Below are positions 50,828-59,606 of a stretch of DNA of 64,000 nucleotides, one piece after another (the stretch's first letter is position 1; the number at the start of each line of letters is the position of its first letter). The stretch spans positions 113,748 to 177,747 of the forward strand of contig JAQWCW010000002.1 in the NCBI GenBank assembly GCA_028705775.1, read 5' to 3'. The notes under the pieces were generated by a model that saw only the letters and a list, made by a program, of their open reading frames with translations, was not told where the DNA came from and made no database searches. Both the position numbers and the translations under genes were made by a program. The DNA is from Eubacteriales bacterium (lineage in GTDB: Bacteria; Bacillota; Clostridia; Christensenellales; Aristaeellaceae).

Positions 50828-50872
50828 AAAAACGGCGGGCGGGAAGCGTTTGCTTTCGCTGCCCGTCCGCCG
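50828..50872 (-). terminator. Terminator after the rubrerythrin gene
   Basis: On the minus strand, a 16-position stem (50872-50857 with 50848-50833, one mismatch and one G-U) is followed by TTTTT. Confidence 0.85.
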
Positions 50873-50897
50873 CTATAAAAGGAGAAATACCCGTTAA

Positions 50898-51440
50898 TTA
50901 CTTTCCGAAGTACCGCTTGAGCAGACCGTCGAAGCCCTTGCCGTGGCGAGCCTCGTCCTTGCACATTTCATGCACGGTGTCGTGAACCGCGTCGTAGCCA
51001 AGCTCCTTGGCAAGCGTCGCAAGCTCCTTCTTGCCGTTTGTCGCGCCCCATTCAGCCTCAGCGCGCATGGTCAGGTTCTTTTCGGTGGAGTCGGTCAGAA
51101 CCTCGCCGAGCAGCTCGGCAAACTTTGCCGCGTGTTCCGCTTCCTCAAAGGCATAGCGCTTGTAAGCCTCGGCAACCTCAGGATAGCCCTCGCGGTCAGC
51201 CTGACGGCTCATAGCCAAATACATTCCGACCTCGCTGCACTCGCCCGTGAAGTTCGCGCGCAGACCTTCGATAACGCGCTCGTCAAGCCCCTTGGCAACG
51301 CCTACGCGATGCTCGTCGGCATAAGCCTTGTCCTCGCCCATTTTCTCAAATCTGGTCTTGGGAGCCTTGCATACAGGGCAGAATTCGGGAGCCTCGGGAC
51401 CCTCGTGAACGTAACCGCAAACCTTGCAAACCCATTTCAT
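50898..51440 (-). CDS. Reverse rubrerythrin
   Basis: A 180-residue diiron protein that reduces hydrogen peroxide in anaerobes. The rubredoxin-like iron site comes first ([14 protein letters not shown] and FCPVCKAP, residues 5-27), and the four-helix diiron domain follows, with ligands in [32 protein letters not shown] and [10 protein letters not shown]. This order is the reverse of classical rubrerythrin. AGGAGGAAA precedes ATG 51440. It stands alone, with its own terminator. Confidence 0.93.
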   Translation of the reverse strand: MKWVCKVCGYVHEGPEAPEFCPVCKAPKTRFEKMGEDKAYADEHRVGVAKGLDERVIEGLRANFTGECSEVGMYLAMSRQADREGYPEVAEAYKRYAFEEAEHAAKFAELLGEVLTDSTEKNLTMRAEAEWGATNGKKELATLAKELGYDAVHDTVHEMCKDEARHGKGFDGLLKRYFGK

Positions 51441-51601
51441 ACTTTATTTCCTCCTAAAATTCATTTACGCTTTAAGTTTCTTGCCAACTTCGGGAGGCTT
51501 GCTCCCTCTGACGATATTATGTATACCCTTAATCAGCGCGGCTGAAACATTTTTCGCAAAACTTTTTGAAATCTTTAGGCGAAAGCCTGACGAAACGGTT
51601 T

Positions 51602-53101
51602 TCAGCGGGCTATCGGCTTTGCCTTGAAGAAATCAAGGGCAAGCGCGCCCATGGCCTTAGCCTTGCAGGTGTCGAAATGCAGGCGGGGCAGGGTGGGGAG
51701 AACCTTTACCTGATTAGGCACAGGAACGCCCGAAAGCTTTTCGAGCTTTTCGGCGCTTGCAAAGCCGTCCGTCTGCTTTTCTCCGGTAAGGGCGAAAAGA
51801 ACGTCCGCCGAGAACTTGTAGGGGTTTGCGGTTGACACGATAACGCAGGGCGTCATGTCCCCGTCCTCGTTTCTCAAGTCCTCAAGCACGGCGCTTGCAA
51901 CCGCCGTATGCGTGTCCATAAGATAGCCGTATTTGTCAAACACGCGCTTAATTTCGGCAAGCAGGCGCGCTTCATCGGCATATCCGCCGGTGAACAGCTT
52001 TGCAAGCTCCGCGCGCTTTTCCTCGCCGATTGAGTATACGCCGTTTTCCTTCAGCTCCTTCATCCATTCGGCAACCTGCGCTCCGTCGTTGCCCGATACG
52101 GTATACAAAAGCCGCTCGAGGTTTGAGGAAATCAGTATGTCCATGCTCGGCGAGTTCGTTTTGTAGAATTCCCTGCGCCTGTCGTAAACTCCCGATTTGA
52201 AAAAGTCGGTAAGCACCTTGTTTTTATTGCTCGCGCAAATCATTCTGCGCACGGGCAGCCCCATTCGGCGCGCGTATTCGCAGGCGAGAATATCGCCGAA
52301 ATTGCCCGTCGGAACGGAGAAATCAATCTTATCGCCCAAAGCGATTGCGCCGCTCTTGCAGAGGTCGGCGTAAGCCGAAAAATAGTATACAACCTGCGGA
52401 ACGAGCCGCCCGAAATTCATTGAGTTTGCGCTTGAAAGCACTCTGCCCGCCTTTTGGCACTCCGCGCGGAATTCCTCGGAGCCGAAAAGCGCCTTGACGC
52501 CCGTCTGCGTGTCGTCAAAATTACCCTCGACGCTGATAACGTGCGTGTTCGAGCCTTTGGTGGTGTTCATCTGCGCTTCCTGAACGGGGCTTACGCCGCC
52601 GCGCGGATAGTATACGGTGCAGCTTGTGCCCTGAACGTCAAGGAAGCCTTCGAGCGCCGCCTTGCCCGTATCGCCGCTTGTGGCGACAAGAATCGCCACC
52701 TCGCGCTTTTCTCCCGCTTTTTTGCTCGCCATTGTAAGCAGATGCGGCAGCATTTGCAGCGCCATATCCTTGAAGGCAAGCGTAGGACCGTGGAAAAGCT
52801 CAAGCACGTGGGTGTTTTCGTTAATCGTCTTTACAGGCGCGGGATAGCCGCCGAAACGGCTCTCCGAATACGCTTCGGCGCAGGCGGCGTCAAGCTCCTC
52901 CTTGGTGTAATCGTCAAGGAAAAGGGAGAGAATATAAGAAGCGCGGGTCTTGTAATCCCATGAAATGAACTCCCTGAGCGTTTCCTGCGATACCTCCGGA
53001 TAATCGTCCGGAACGTAAAGACCTCCGTCGGAAGCAAGCCCGCGGAGAATAGCTTGGCTTGCTGTGAGCTTCTCATGCCCGCGCGTGGATGAAAAAGGCA
53101 T
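51602..53101 (-). CDS. thrC: Threonine synthase
   Basis: ThrC converts O-phosphohomoserine to threonine with PLP. The 499-residue protein is the longer, two-domain class (yeast/E. coli type): N-terminal SSTRGHEKLTASQAILRGLASDGGLYVP, the PLP lysine K111 in HGPTLAFKDMA, the phosphate-binding ATSGDTGKAAL and PTGNFGDILA. AGGAGGG lies 6 nt before ATG 53101. The other threonine and homoserine genes are not adjacent. Confidence 0.95.
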   Translation of the reverse strand: MPFSSTRGHEKLTASQAILRGLASDGGLYVPDDYPEVSQETLREFISWDYKTRASYILSLFLDDYTKEELDAACAEAYSESRFGGYPAPVKTINENTHVLELFHGPTLAFKDMALQMLPHLLTMASKKAGEKREVAILVATSGDTGKAALEGFLDVQGTSCTVYYPRGGVSPVQEAQMNTTKGSNTHVISVEGNFDDTQTGVKALFGSEEFRAECQKAGRVLSSANSMNFGRLVPQVVYYFSAYADLCKSGAIALGDKIDFSVPTGNFGDILACEYARRMGLPVRRMICASNKNKVLTDFFKSGVYDRRREFYKTNSPSMDILISSNLERLLYTVSGNDGAQVAEWMKELKENGVYSIGEEKRAELAKLFTGGYADEARLLAEIKRVFDKYGYLMDTHTAVASAVLEDLRNEDGDMTPCVIVSTANPYKFSADVLFALTGEKQTDGFASAEKLEKLSGVPVPNQVKVLPTLPRLHFDTCKAKAMGALALDFFKAKPIAR

Positions 53102-53146
53102 ATAATCCCTCCTGAAAATTGACTTTTTTATGCGTTAGCCCATGAT

Positions 53147-53175
53147 AAAAGCGGCGGGAATCGCTTCCCACCGCC
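53147..53175 (-). terminator. Terminator of the small P-loop gene, abutting a promoter
   Basis: On the minus strand GGCGGTGGGAA (53175-53165) pairs with TTCCCGCCGC (53160-53151), followed by TTTT. The TATAAT just upstream (53181-53176, weak -35 TTTATA 17 bp away) would start thrC transcripts inside this hairpin. Confidence 0.7.
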
Positions 53176-53250
53176 ATTATATCATAGTTTTTGATTGGTA
53201 TAAACATCGCTCTTCATCAAGTACCTAGCAAGAACATTCGGGGGAATGGG

Positions 53251-53661
53251 TTAAATAGCGTACTTATTGATGAAATCGGGCAGCTCCTCGGGAGCGCCGC
53301 TGACTGAAAGAACGAAATCCACGGAATGCTTCTGCGAAAGCTGCTCAAGGCGCTCAAAGAACCAGCTGAGGCTGTCCAAATCGTTCTTGGCAAGCTTTTT
53401 GAAGGCGTCAACGAAGATTACGCTGATATCGAAGTTGGAGGCAAGCATACCGGTGAGGAAGCCGCTGAACATTTCCGCGTTCAGAAGGTGATAGTCGCCC
53501 GCGTTGATAAAGCGGATTTCATGGCGAAGGTCGAACATATAGCGGTTGTCGTCGTCAAGAAAGATTACGTCGCCGTGCTGCTGCGCCATGGCGGCGTTAG
53601 CCATATCTATGAGCCTCTTGGTTTTTCCGCTTCCTTTTTTTCCGCTTATAACCTGAATCAT
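53251..53661 (-). CDS. Small P-loop NTPase of unknown function
   Basis: A 136-residue protein that starts with a Walker A motif, VISGKKGSGKTKRLIDMAN, and has a Walker B-like hydrophobic strand ending in aspartate, ISVIFVDAF. It is about the size of a bare RecA/KaiC-like or thymidine-kinase-like core, with no added domains. Similar short P-loop proteins are common in Clostridia and often annotated only by the motif. It lies 114 nt after addB on the same strand, so it could be co-transcribed. AAGGAGG precedes ATG 53661. Confidence 0.75.
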   Translation of the reverse strand: MIQVISGKKGSGKTKRLIDMANAAMAQQHGDVIFLDDDNRYMFDLRHEIRFINAGDYHLLNAEMFSGFLTGMLASNFDISVIFVDAFKKLAKNDLDSLSWFFERLEQLSQKHSVDFVLSVSGAPEELPDFINKYAI

Positions 53662-53775
53662 TGGAATTACCTCCTTAATGATAATGTGCTTAACAATTGG
53701 TTGTTTTCTTTTCCTAAAGAGGATTTCGACGCTGCTTTTGATTTTCCTGCCGCAAGTTACGTGAAACCAAAAATA

Positions 53776-56700
53776 TTATATATTCGACAGCGAGGCAAGA
53801 AAATCCTCTTTCTTGAGCCGATGATTTTTTCTGTACTGAAGTGTTTTTCCGTCCCCGAAGCGGCAGACGGAGCGGTAAGGGCAATTATCGCACGCGGTTC
53901 TGTCGCCTGAGCGGAAGGGCGCAATCGGAATTTTGCCCGAAAGGATTGCCGAGGAAAGCTGCTGCGCCTTGCTTTTGACCTTTTCGAGCAGAGAGTTCAT
54001 CTCGTTTTTCTCAAGGTAAAGCACGCGCATGGTGCTTTTCAGCGTGTCGCTTCCGCCCTTTACATCCTGACCCATTTCGCGCATAAGCTCAGCGTCCTTT
54101 ATGAACACGCCGGAGGATTGCAGCTTTTTCTTTATCTGCTTTTCGATTTCCGCGTCGTCCATCGTACTCAGCTCAACAAACGGGTCGTCAAGGTATACAT
54201 ACGCCGCGCCCGCAGGCGCCGTTTTGTCGTTTTGCAGGGCGGATAAAAGGTAGAGATAGAGCTGAAGCTGACGACCGTCCTCAATCGCGTCTATATCGAG
54301 TACGGTTTTTCCGCTCTTGTAGTCGATTATGCGCAGGTATTCCGTTCCGCCGCTGTCGAGGGAGTCGATTCTGTCAATTCGTCCGCGCAGAAGCGCCTCC
54401 TCGCCGTTTTCAAGCCTGAGCATGAGCGGCGGTATTGCTCTGCCCGGACCGAATTCCGTTTCGGCGCATTTGAAGCGGAAGCGGCTTTTCTGCGCCTCGC
54501 GCGTAAGCTCCGCCGCGGCTCTTTCAAGCACGCGCGTAAGCCTGTCGATTTCAGCCATGCTTCGTTTACTGTCGTATATCGCGCCGAGCTTCTGACCTTC
54601 AAGCGTAAGCTCAAGCGCTTCCTTCATCAGCGCCTTGATTTCCTCGTCTGAAAGGTTCGGCCAGTTCTCGCGCGCCTGCGCCGTAGTAAGATAGCGCTCA
54701 AGCGCGTCGTGCTCCATCTGCCCGCTGTCCGCGCGCGTAACCTCGTATTCCTTGCGCTCGCGCGCCCTAAGTCCGCTTTCCGCAAAGTATTTGAAAGGGC
54801 ATTTGGCATAGTTTTCAAGGCGCGATATGGAAAATTCCCTTCCCGCATACAGCTCTGCCGCTGTGTTTTCGCTGAGGTTCTGCGCCTGCAAATCAGCCTG
54901 TGCAAGCCCCATGATGCTCCTGAGCTGCCCCGACCATTCCTCGGACTCCCTGAAAAAACGCATCGCTTCCAAAACCCGCAGCGGCGGCATTTCGCCGCTG
55001 TCCATATACTTGCGGATTTCCTGCGCGCAGAGGCGCAAAGCGGGCAGGGGAGCGGAGGGCGGCTTTGTGCCCTCGGGCGTCGGAGAAAGCTGGGGCAGCA
55101 GCTCCTGCGCCTGATATATAACCTGCGAAGGGCGTTTTTCCTCGCCGTTGCCCGATGACCCGGAGTACATGAGATATACCGTGCCGTCGCAGGCGCTGAG
55201 GGCTTTTTTGAAATCCAGATACGAAAGCAGCATATGCTCCGGCGTGTCGTCGGAAATGAACACCTTCAAATCGCTTTCGAGCGTGTGCTTTTCGCCCTCG
55301 CTGAGCAGTCCCGATTGCGATACGGAAAACATTCCGTCCTGAAGCCCAAGCATATAAAGTTCCTTGATTCGGCCCGTCATCAGGTTGCCGAGATTGCCGC
55401 ATATAACGCCGCCGTCCGTCGGCGGAAGCCCCGAAAGCTCCGATTCCTCCATTGCGGAGGATAGAAATGGCGCGAGCCACTTGAGCGTTATCGGCTTTTC
55501 GCCAATCAGCGCGTGCAGCTGCTCAAGCGCGTCCATAATCAGCTTCCATACCTGCCTTTGAAGCGCCGCCTCTGTGTTCAGGTTAAGCCTTGAAAGCTCC
55601 GTCTCCTGCTCGGAAAGGCGCGGATAAACACGGCTTTCTTCAAGAAATGCAAAAATTGCTTTTGCCGCGCCGTCGCCCGTTTTCTCCGCGCGTATTCCGT
55701 CGGCAAGCCGCAAAAGAGGCGCAATCAGCTTGAGCCTTATCGCCTCTGCCGCCGCCGTTTCCTGCGGAGTGTCGCCCTTTATGAACGGGCGCGTCCAGCC
55801 GTAGTCCCTGACTCCTGTTTTAAGCGCGTAGTTTTCAATTTCCCAGCCCTCGCGTTCGGTAAGAGGCGAAAAGCCGCTTTTTATCATTGCAAGCACGTGC
55901 TGCGTTTTTATATGCAGGCACGCGCATTTAACCGCGGACAGCAGAAACCGCGACAGCGGATGCGAGGCGGCAGGGGAGCTTACGGACAGAAAAACCGGTA
56001 TTCCGTACATTGAGAAAACGGAGGTTATAAGGGGCGCATAGGGCGCGATATCGGGGCAGATGAGCGCCATTTCGCGGTATTCCGTTCCTGCAAGCCGCCT
56101 TTCGGCAATGCTTTCCGCCGCACGCTGAACCTCCGTGTACGGATTCTGACAGGCGTAAAGCTTTACGTTTTCCGAGTCCGGAAACTGTATCGCGCGGGAG
56201 CTGAGAACGTATTCCTCCAGATGCGAAAGCGCGCTTTTGCCCTCCGGCTTGGGCAGATTTTCGGTTTCTATTCCGATTCCGCTTTGCGCAAACAGCTCAA
56301 GCAGCCGCCCGACGCTTTTGCGCACGGGCAGATAGAGCGCCGAATCGGCGGAGGCGGCAGGGCATACGACGGAAATGCTGAGCGACTCGCATTCGCGCGA
56401 AATTGCCAGCAGAAGCTCCTGCATCGTTTCCGTAAATATGTCGAAGCCGTAAACATATACGTTTTCGCGCTTCAAGGCTTCGCTTTCCGCAAGGCGCTCT
56501 ATAAGGCGGCGCTCAACGCTTACCGCGTCAAGATATTTCTCGCTTAGTATCCTTTCGTATTCCTCAAGGATTACGGCAAGGTCTGCGGTTTTGTGCTTGA
56601 GCGAGCCTTGCGGAAGCTTTTCCGCCTCCTCGCTGAGGGCTTCGGGCGTAACGCGGGAAGCGCGCAGGGACGAAAGCAGGGTTGACAGCTCGCGCGAAAA

Positions 56701-57039
56701 GCCGGAGCGCTCCGCAATTTTTTTATAGTATACAAGCTTGTCCGCGACAGTGTGCAGCGCAAGCGAGAGCGCCATTGCCTGCCCTGCTGGCGATACGCTT
56801 TTCCCGCTGCCGAAGCCCGCCTCGGCAAAAACGCGCGAGCGCAGGCGGGTGGGGCTCAAAACCTGCGCCCTGAAAAAGCCGCTTGTTTTAAGCGCGTTCA
56901 TAAGCTCGAACTCCGCGCGCAGAGTGAACTGCTCCGGAACGAGAATCGTCACGTTCCTGTTATTGTTGTAATCCTCGGCGGCTCTTATCAGCGTTTCCGA
57001 AAGCAGCGTCCGCGCGTAGCCGAGCAGCAGCTTGTTCAT
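53776..57039 (-). CDS. addB: ATP-dependent helicase/nuclease subunit B
   Basis: AddB is the nuclease and Chi-recognition subunit of the AddAB recombination complex. The 1087-residue protein begins MNKLLLGYARTLLSE and has the UvrD-like inactive helicase fold, then a C-terminal RecB-type nuclease with HDALERYL, LRGRIDRID and LRIIDYKSGKT. Four cysteines suit the iron-sulfur staple: one in ENYAKCPFKYF and three in ACDNCPYRSVCRF (C-x2-C-x5-C). The N-terminal Walker A present in B. subtilis AddB is not recognisable. addA, which normally follows, is absent downstream. Confidence 0.93.
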   Translation of the reverse strand: MNKLLLGYARTLLSETLIRAAEDYNNNRNVTILVPEQFTLRAEFELMNALKTSGFFRAQVLSPTRLRSRVFAEAGFGSGKSVSPAGQAMALSLALHTVADKLVYYKKIAERSGFSRELSTLLSSLRASRVTPEALSEEAEKLPQGSLKHKTADLAVILEEYERILSEKYLDAVSVERRLIERLAESEALKRENVYVYGFDIFTETMQELLLAISRECESLSISVVCPAASADSALYLPVRKSVGRLLELFAQSGIGIETENLPKPEGKSALSHLEEYVLSSRAIQFPDSENVKLYACQNPYTEVQRAAESIAERRLAGTEYREMALICPDIAPYAPLITSVFSMYGIPVFLSVSSPAASHPLSRFLLSAVKCACLHIKTQHVLAMIKSGFSPLTEREGWEIENYALKTGVRDYGWTRPFIKGDTPQETAAAEAIRLKLIAPLLRLADGIRAEKTGDGAAKAIFAFLEESRVYPRLSEQETELSRLNLNTEAALQRQVWKLIMDALEQLHALIGEKPITLKWLAPFLSSAMEESELSGLPPTDGGVICGNLGNLMTGRIKELYMLGLQDGMFSVSQSGLLSEGEKHTLESDLKVFISDDTPEHMLLSYLDFKKALSACDGTVYLMYSGSSGNGEEKRPSQVIYQAQELLPQLSPTPEGTKPPSAPLPALRLCAQEIRKYMDSGEMPPLRVLEAMRFFRESEEWSGQLRSIMGLAQADLQAQNLSENTAAELYAGREFSISRLENYAKCPFKYFAESGLRARERKEYEVTRADSGQMEHDALERYLTTAQARENWPNLSDEEIKALMKEALELTLEGQKLGAIYDSKRSMAEIDRLTRVLERAAAELTREAQKSRFRFKCAETEFGPGRAIPPLMLRLENGEEALLRGRIDRIDSLDSGGTEYLRIIDYKSGKTVLDIDAIEDGRQLQLYLYLLSALQNDKTAPAGAAYVYLDDPFVELSTMDDAEIEKQIKKKLQSSGVFIKDAELMREMGQDVKGGSDTLKSTMRVLYLEKNEMNSLLEKVKSKAQQLSSAILSGKIPIAPFRSGDRTACDNCPYRSVCRFGDGKTLQYRKNHRLKKEDFLASLSNI

Positions 57040-57093
57040 ACTGCCTCCTTAATGAAAATGCGAATGGAATTTTTGTGCTTTAGCTTCTATAAG

Positions 57094-57122
57094 ATTTTAT
57101 CATATTCCGCGGATATCATCAA
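57094..57122 (-). promoter_or_regulatory. Promoter for addB
   Basis: On the minus strand TTGATG (57122-57117) and TAAAAT (57099-57094) are 17 bp apart, 55 bp before the start codon. Confidence 0.7.
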
Positions 57123-57153
57123 GCGGAGCTGTTATAGGGCTAAAGAAGGGCAT

Positions 57154-57191
57154 AAAAAAGCGAGCCGTTCGGGATGAACCCGAACGACTCG
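57154..57191 (-). terminator. Terminator after the zinc-ribbon gene
   Basis: A 13-bp stem (57191-57179 with 57173-57161, one G-U) with a 5-nt loop, followed by CTTTTTT on the minus strand. Confidence 0.92.
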
Positions 57192-57224
57192 GACTTGTTC
57201 TTACCGTTCTGGTACTCTCAGTGC

Positions 57225-57503
57225 TTACGCCCTGCCGTTCTTGGCGGCGAAGCAGGCGCTGCAATACACGGGACGATCGTCACGGGGCTGGAAGGGAACG
57301 GTAGCGACACCGCCGCAGCCGGCGCATACGGTGGTATACATCTGGCGCTCTCCGCCCTGGCTCTGCTTGCGAGTCTGACGGCAAGCCTTACAACGGGTAG
57401 GCTCATTCTGAAAGCCCTTTTCCGCGTAGAATTCCTGTTCCCCTGCGGTGAAGGTGAAATCCTGACCGCAGTCCCTGCACTTGAGTACCTTGTCTTCGTA
57501 CAT
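57225..57503 (-). CDS. Small double zinc-ribbon protein
   Basis: A 92-residue protein with two zinc-binding units: CRDCGQDF...CKACRQTR (residues 9-43) and CAGCGGVA...CSACFAAK (about 60-86), each of the CxxC...CxxC form. The first half matches the family called probable zinc-ribbon domain in Firmicutes and Chloroflexi; function unknown. It is transcribed alone from the promoter at 57765, about 250 nt upstream, through a strongly folded RNA. AGGAGGA lies 10 nt before ATG 57503. Confidence 0.88.
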   Translation of the reverse strand: MYEDKVLKCRDCGQDFTFTAGEQEFYAEKGFQNEPTRCKACRQTRKQSQGGERQMYTTVCAGCGGVATVPFQPRDDRPVYCSACFAAKNGRA

Positions 57504-57550
57504 GATTGATGTTCCTCCTGCCCAAATCGTAGATGGTAAACCAACTTCGC

Positions 57551-57758
57551 ATCAGAATCTAGCTGACCTGGTTTTTGCCCCCACACTCGCCATCGGGACG
57601 CATTGCTCTGCCATAAGGCCTCCACGCCGCGCCTCTCGGATTGACCGGATGGACTTACGTCTAGACTGCCCCATGCTCAGACGGCTTTGCCGCCCTTACG
57701 TGGACCGTTTTGCCCGCAGCTGGCATCGGTTTACAACCACAGACCTATTTCCTGATAC
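57551..57758 (-). ncRNA. Strongly folded RNA of about 205 nt upstream of the zinc-ribbon gene (candidate raiA-like or new structured RNA)
   Basis: This region has its own promoter and no reading frame. Its two ends pair over 200 nt: AUCAGGA (57756-57750) with UUCUGAU (57557-57551), UAG (57747-57745) with CUA (57562-57560), CUG (57742-57740) with CAG (57565-57563), and UGGUU (57739-57735) with AACCA (57573-57569). Inside are a GGCGGC-AAA-GCCGUC hairpin (57693-57679) and a UCCACG/CGUGGA helix (57703-57698 with 57625-57620). A closed terminal helix with a compact multi-branch core is typical of conserved structured RNAs; size and host suit the raiA class, but I cannot confirm identity by eye. 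It is not tmRNA, RNase P or SRP RNA by their conserved motifs. Confidence 0.6.
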
Positions 57759-57764
57759 GGGCAT

Positions 57765-57793
57765 ATTATATGCTAACCTGATAAAAAAGTAAA
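57765..57793 (-). promoter_or_regulatory. Promoter for the structured RNA and zinc-ribbon gene
   Basis: On the minus strand TTTACT (57793-57788) and a perfect TATAAT (57770-57765) are 17 bp apart. Confidence 0.72.
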
Positions 57794-57831
57794 GCGAAAA
57801 TAAACTGAAAAGATGGAAAAATGCAGAACTT

Positions 57832-57862
57832 AGCGCTGTGTAACGATATTTCTTTACAGCGC
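57832..57862 (-). terminator. Weak hairpin after argS
   Basis: GCGCTGTAA and TTACACAGCGC pair on the minus strand with a 2-nt bulge; the T tract is delayed by about 10 nt. Confidence 0.35.
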
Positions 57863-57871
57863 CGAGGCAAA

Positions 57872-59587
57872 TTACATCTTTTCGGGCGCTTCAATGCCGA
57901 TAAGATAAAGCCCCGTCTTGACGGTATCGCGTATCATTTCGGTCAGCAGAACCTTCGCGGCAACCTCGGAAGGCTCGCCGTCAAGTATTCTATGCTCGTA
58001 GTAATACTTGTTGTACGCCTGGCAGATGTCGGTTACGGCTCTGGTTATGAGGCTCGGCTCATAGCGGGAAGCCGCCTCCTTGACGACATCGGGGAAGCGA
58101 GAAAGAAGCCTCAGCGCCTCCTGCGCCTCGTCGTCGCAAAGCGCCTTGAAGTCCGGCTCTGCGGGAGCGATACCCGCCTCGCGCGCCTTCTGCAAAAGCG
58201 AGCAGCAGCGCGCGTGGGTGTACTGAACGTACGGGCCGGTTTCGCCGTCGAAGCTCAGAACCCTGTCCCACCAGAAGTCGATGTCCTTAATCCTGTTGTT
58301 GGAAAGGTCGGCATATATCACCGCGCCTATTCCGACCTGCCGCGCGACGCTTTCCTTGTCCGGCAGCTCGGGGTTCTTCTGCTCTATGACCTCAAGCGCC
58401 TTTTCCTGCGCAAGCTTCAGCAAATCCTCAAGGAAAACGATGTGCCCCTTTCTTGTTGAAAGCGTCTGCCCCTCATATGAAATCATGCCGAAGGAAACGT
58501 GCTTCATGTTTTTAGCCCACTCGTAGCCCATCAGCTCGACAACCTTGAATATCTGGCGGAAATGCAAGTCCTGCTGATACGCCACAACGTAGAGGCACTG
58601 GTCAAAATCATAGGTGTCCTTGCGGTAGAGCGCCGCCGCTATATCGCGGGTTGCGTACAGCGTAGCTCCGTCCTTTTTGAGTATCAGGCAGGGTGGCATA
58701 TCGTATTTTTCCAAATCGACAATCTTTGCGCCCTCGGATTCCGTAAGGAGTCCTTTCTCGCTCAGCTCGTCGATAACGCGCTCCATCTTGTCGTTGTAGA
58801 AGCTCTCGCCCGCGTAGCTGTCAAAGGAAACGCCGAGAAGCTTGTATACCCTTTCGGTATCGCGGAGGGTAAGCTCCTTGAACCATTGGAACAGGCGCGT
58901 CGCCTCCGCGTCGCCCTCCTCAATCTTCTTGAACCACGCGCGCCCCTCGTCGTCAAGGCTCGGGTTCTTTTCGGCTTCCTCGTGGAATTTTACATAAAGG
59001 CGCAGAAGCTCCGTTACGCCCTTTTCGGCTACTTCGCTCTCGCTTCCCCATGTCTTGTAGGCGTAGAGCATTTTGCCGAACTGCGTTCCCCAGTCGCCCA
59101 AGTGGTTGATTGATACGGTTTTATAGCCGAGGAAGCGGAATATGCGCGAAAGTGAATGCCCAAGCACGGTTGTTGTAAGATGACCGATTGAAAAGCGCTT
59201 TGCGATATTGATGGAGGAATAGTCGAGGCAGATGGTTTTTCCGCTGCCGACGGAGGAGCCGCCCCACGCGCCGCCTGCGCTCTTTACGCTGCCGAGCGTC
59301 TTTTTGGCAAAGCTCTCGCGGTCAAGGAAGAAGTTCAGATAGCCGCCTGCGGTAACGGCTTTCGCGTCGCCGCTGCCTATCTTTTCGCATACGTTTTTGG
59401 CAATGACCGGCGGCGCCGAGCGAAGCACCTTTGCAAGCTTGAAGCAGGGATAGGCGTAATCGCCCATCGCCCTTTCCGGCGGTATTTCGATGGATGCAAG
59501 TATCTCCTCAGCGCTCGGAATGCCCTGCACGCCTTCGTATGCGGCTTCTATCGCCGAGTGTATCATTTCCGCTATCTGGTTCTTCAT
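57872..59587 (-). CDS. argS: Arginyl-tRNA synthetase
   Basis: ArgS charges tRNA-Arg. The 571-residue class I enzyme has the N-terminal additional domain (1 to about 110), the HIGH-equivalent SIGH in NIAKRFSIGHLTTT, the catalytic stretch VSINHLGDWGTQFGK, and the C-terminal DALR anticodon domain ending GIEAPEKM, with the usual terminal methionine. The segment STRKG (in GQTLSTRKGH) stands where KMSKS is in other class I enzymes. GGAGG precedes ATG 59587. It begins 19 nt after the SNF2 helicase stop, so both are probably on one transcript. Confidence 0.97.
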   Translation of the reverse strand: MKNQIAEMIHSAIEAAYEGVQGIPSAEEILASIEIPPERAMGDYAYPCFKLAKVLRSAPPVIAKNVCEKIGSGDAKAVTAGGYLNFFLDRESFAKKTLGSVKSAGGAWGGSSVGSGKTICLDYSSINIAKRFSIGHLTTTVLGHSLSRIFRFLGYKTVSINHLGDWGTQFGKMLYAYKTWGSESEVAEKGVTELLRLYVKFHEEAEKNPSLDDEGRAWFKKIEEGDAEATRLFQWFKELTLRDTERVYKLLGVSFDSYAGESFYNDKMERVIDELSEKGLLTESEGAKIVDLEKYDMPPCLILKKDGATLYATRDIAAALYRKDTYDFDQCLYVVAYQQDLHFRQIFKVVELMGYEWAKNMKHVSFGMISYEGQTLSTRKGHIVFLEDLLKLAQEKALEVIEQKNPELPDKESVARQVGIGAVIYADLSNNRIKDIDFWWDRVLSFDGETGPYVQYTHARCCSLLQKAREAGIAPAEPDFKALCDDEAQEALRLLSRFPDVVKEAASRYEPSLITRAVTDICQAYNKYYYEHRILDGEPSEVAAKVLLTEMIRDTVKTGLYLIGIEAPEKM

Positions 59588-59606
59588 TTCTCATTCCTCC
59601 ATATTT

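Noticed and set aside
57510..57820. tmRNA, RNase P RNA or SRP RNA in the gene-free stretch
   Set aside because: The conserved motifs of each (resume-frame region, GAGGAAAGUCC core, GGAAGGAAGCA tetraloop domain) are absent; kept as an unassigned structured RNA.
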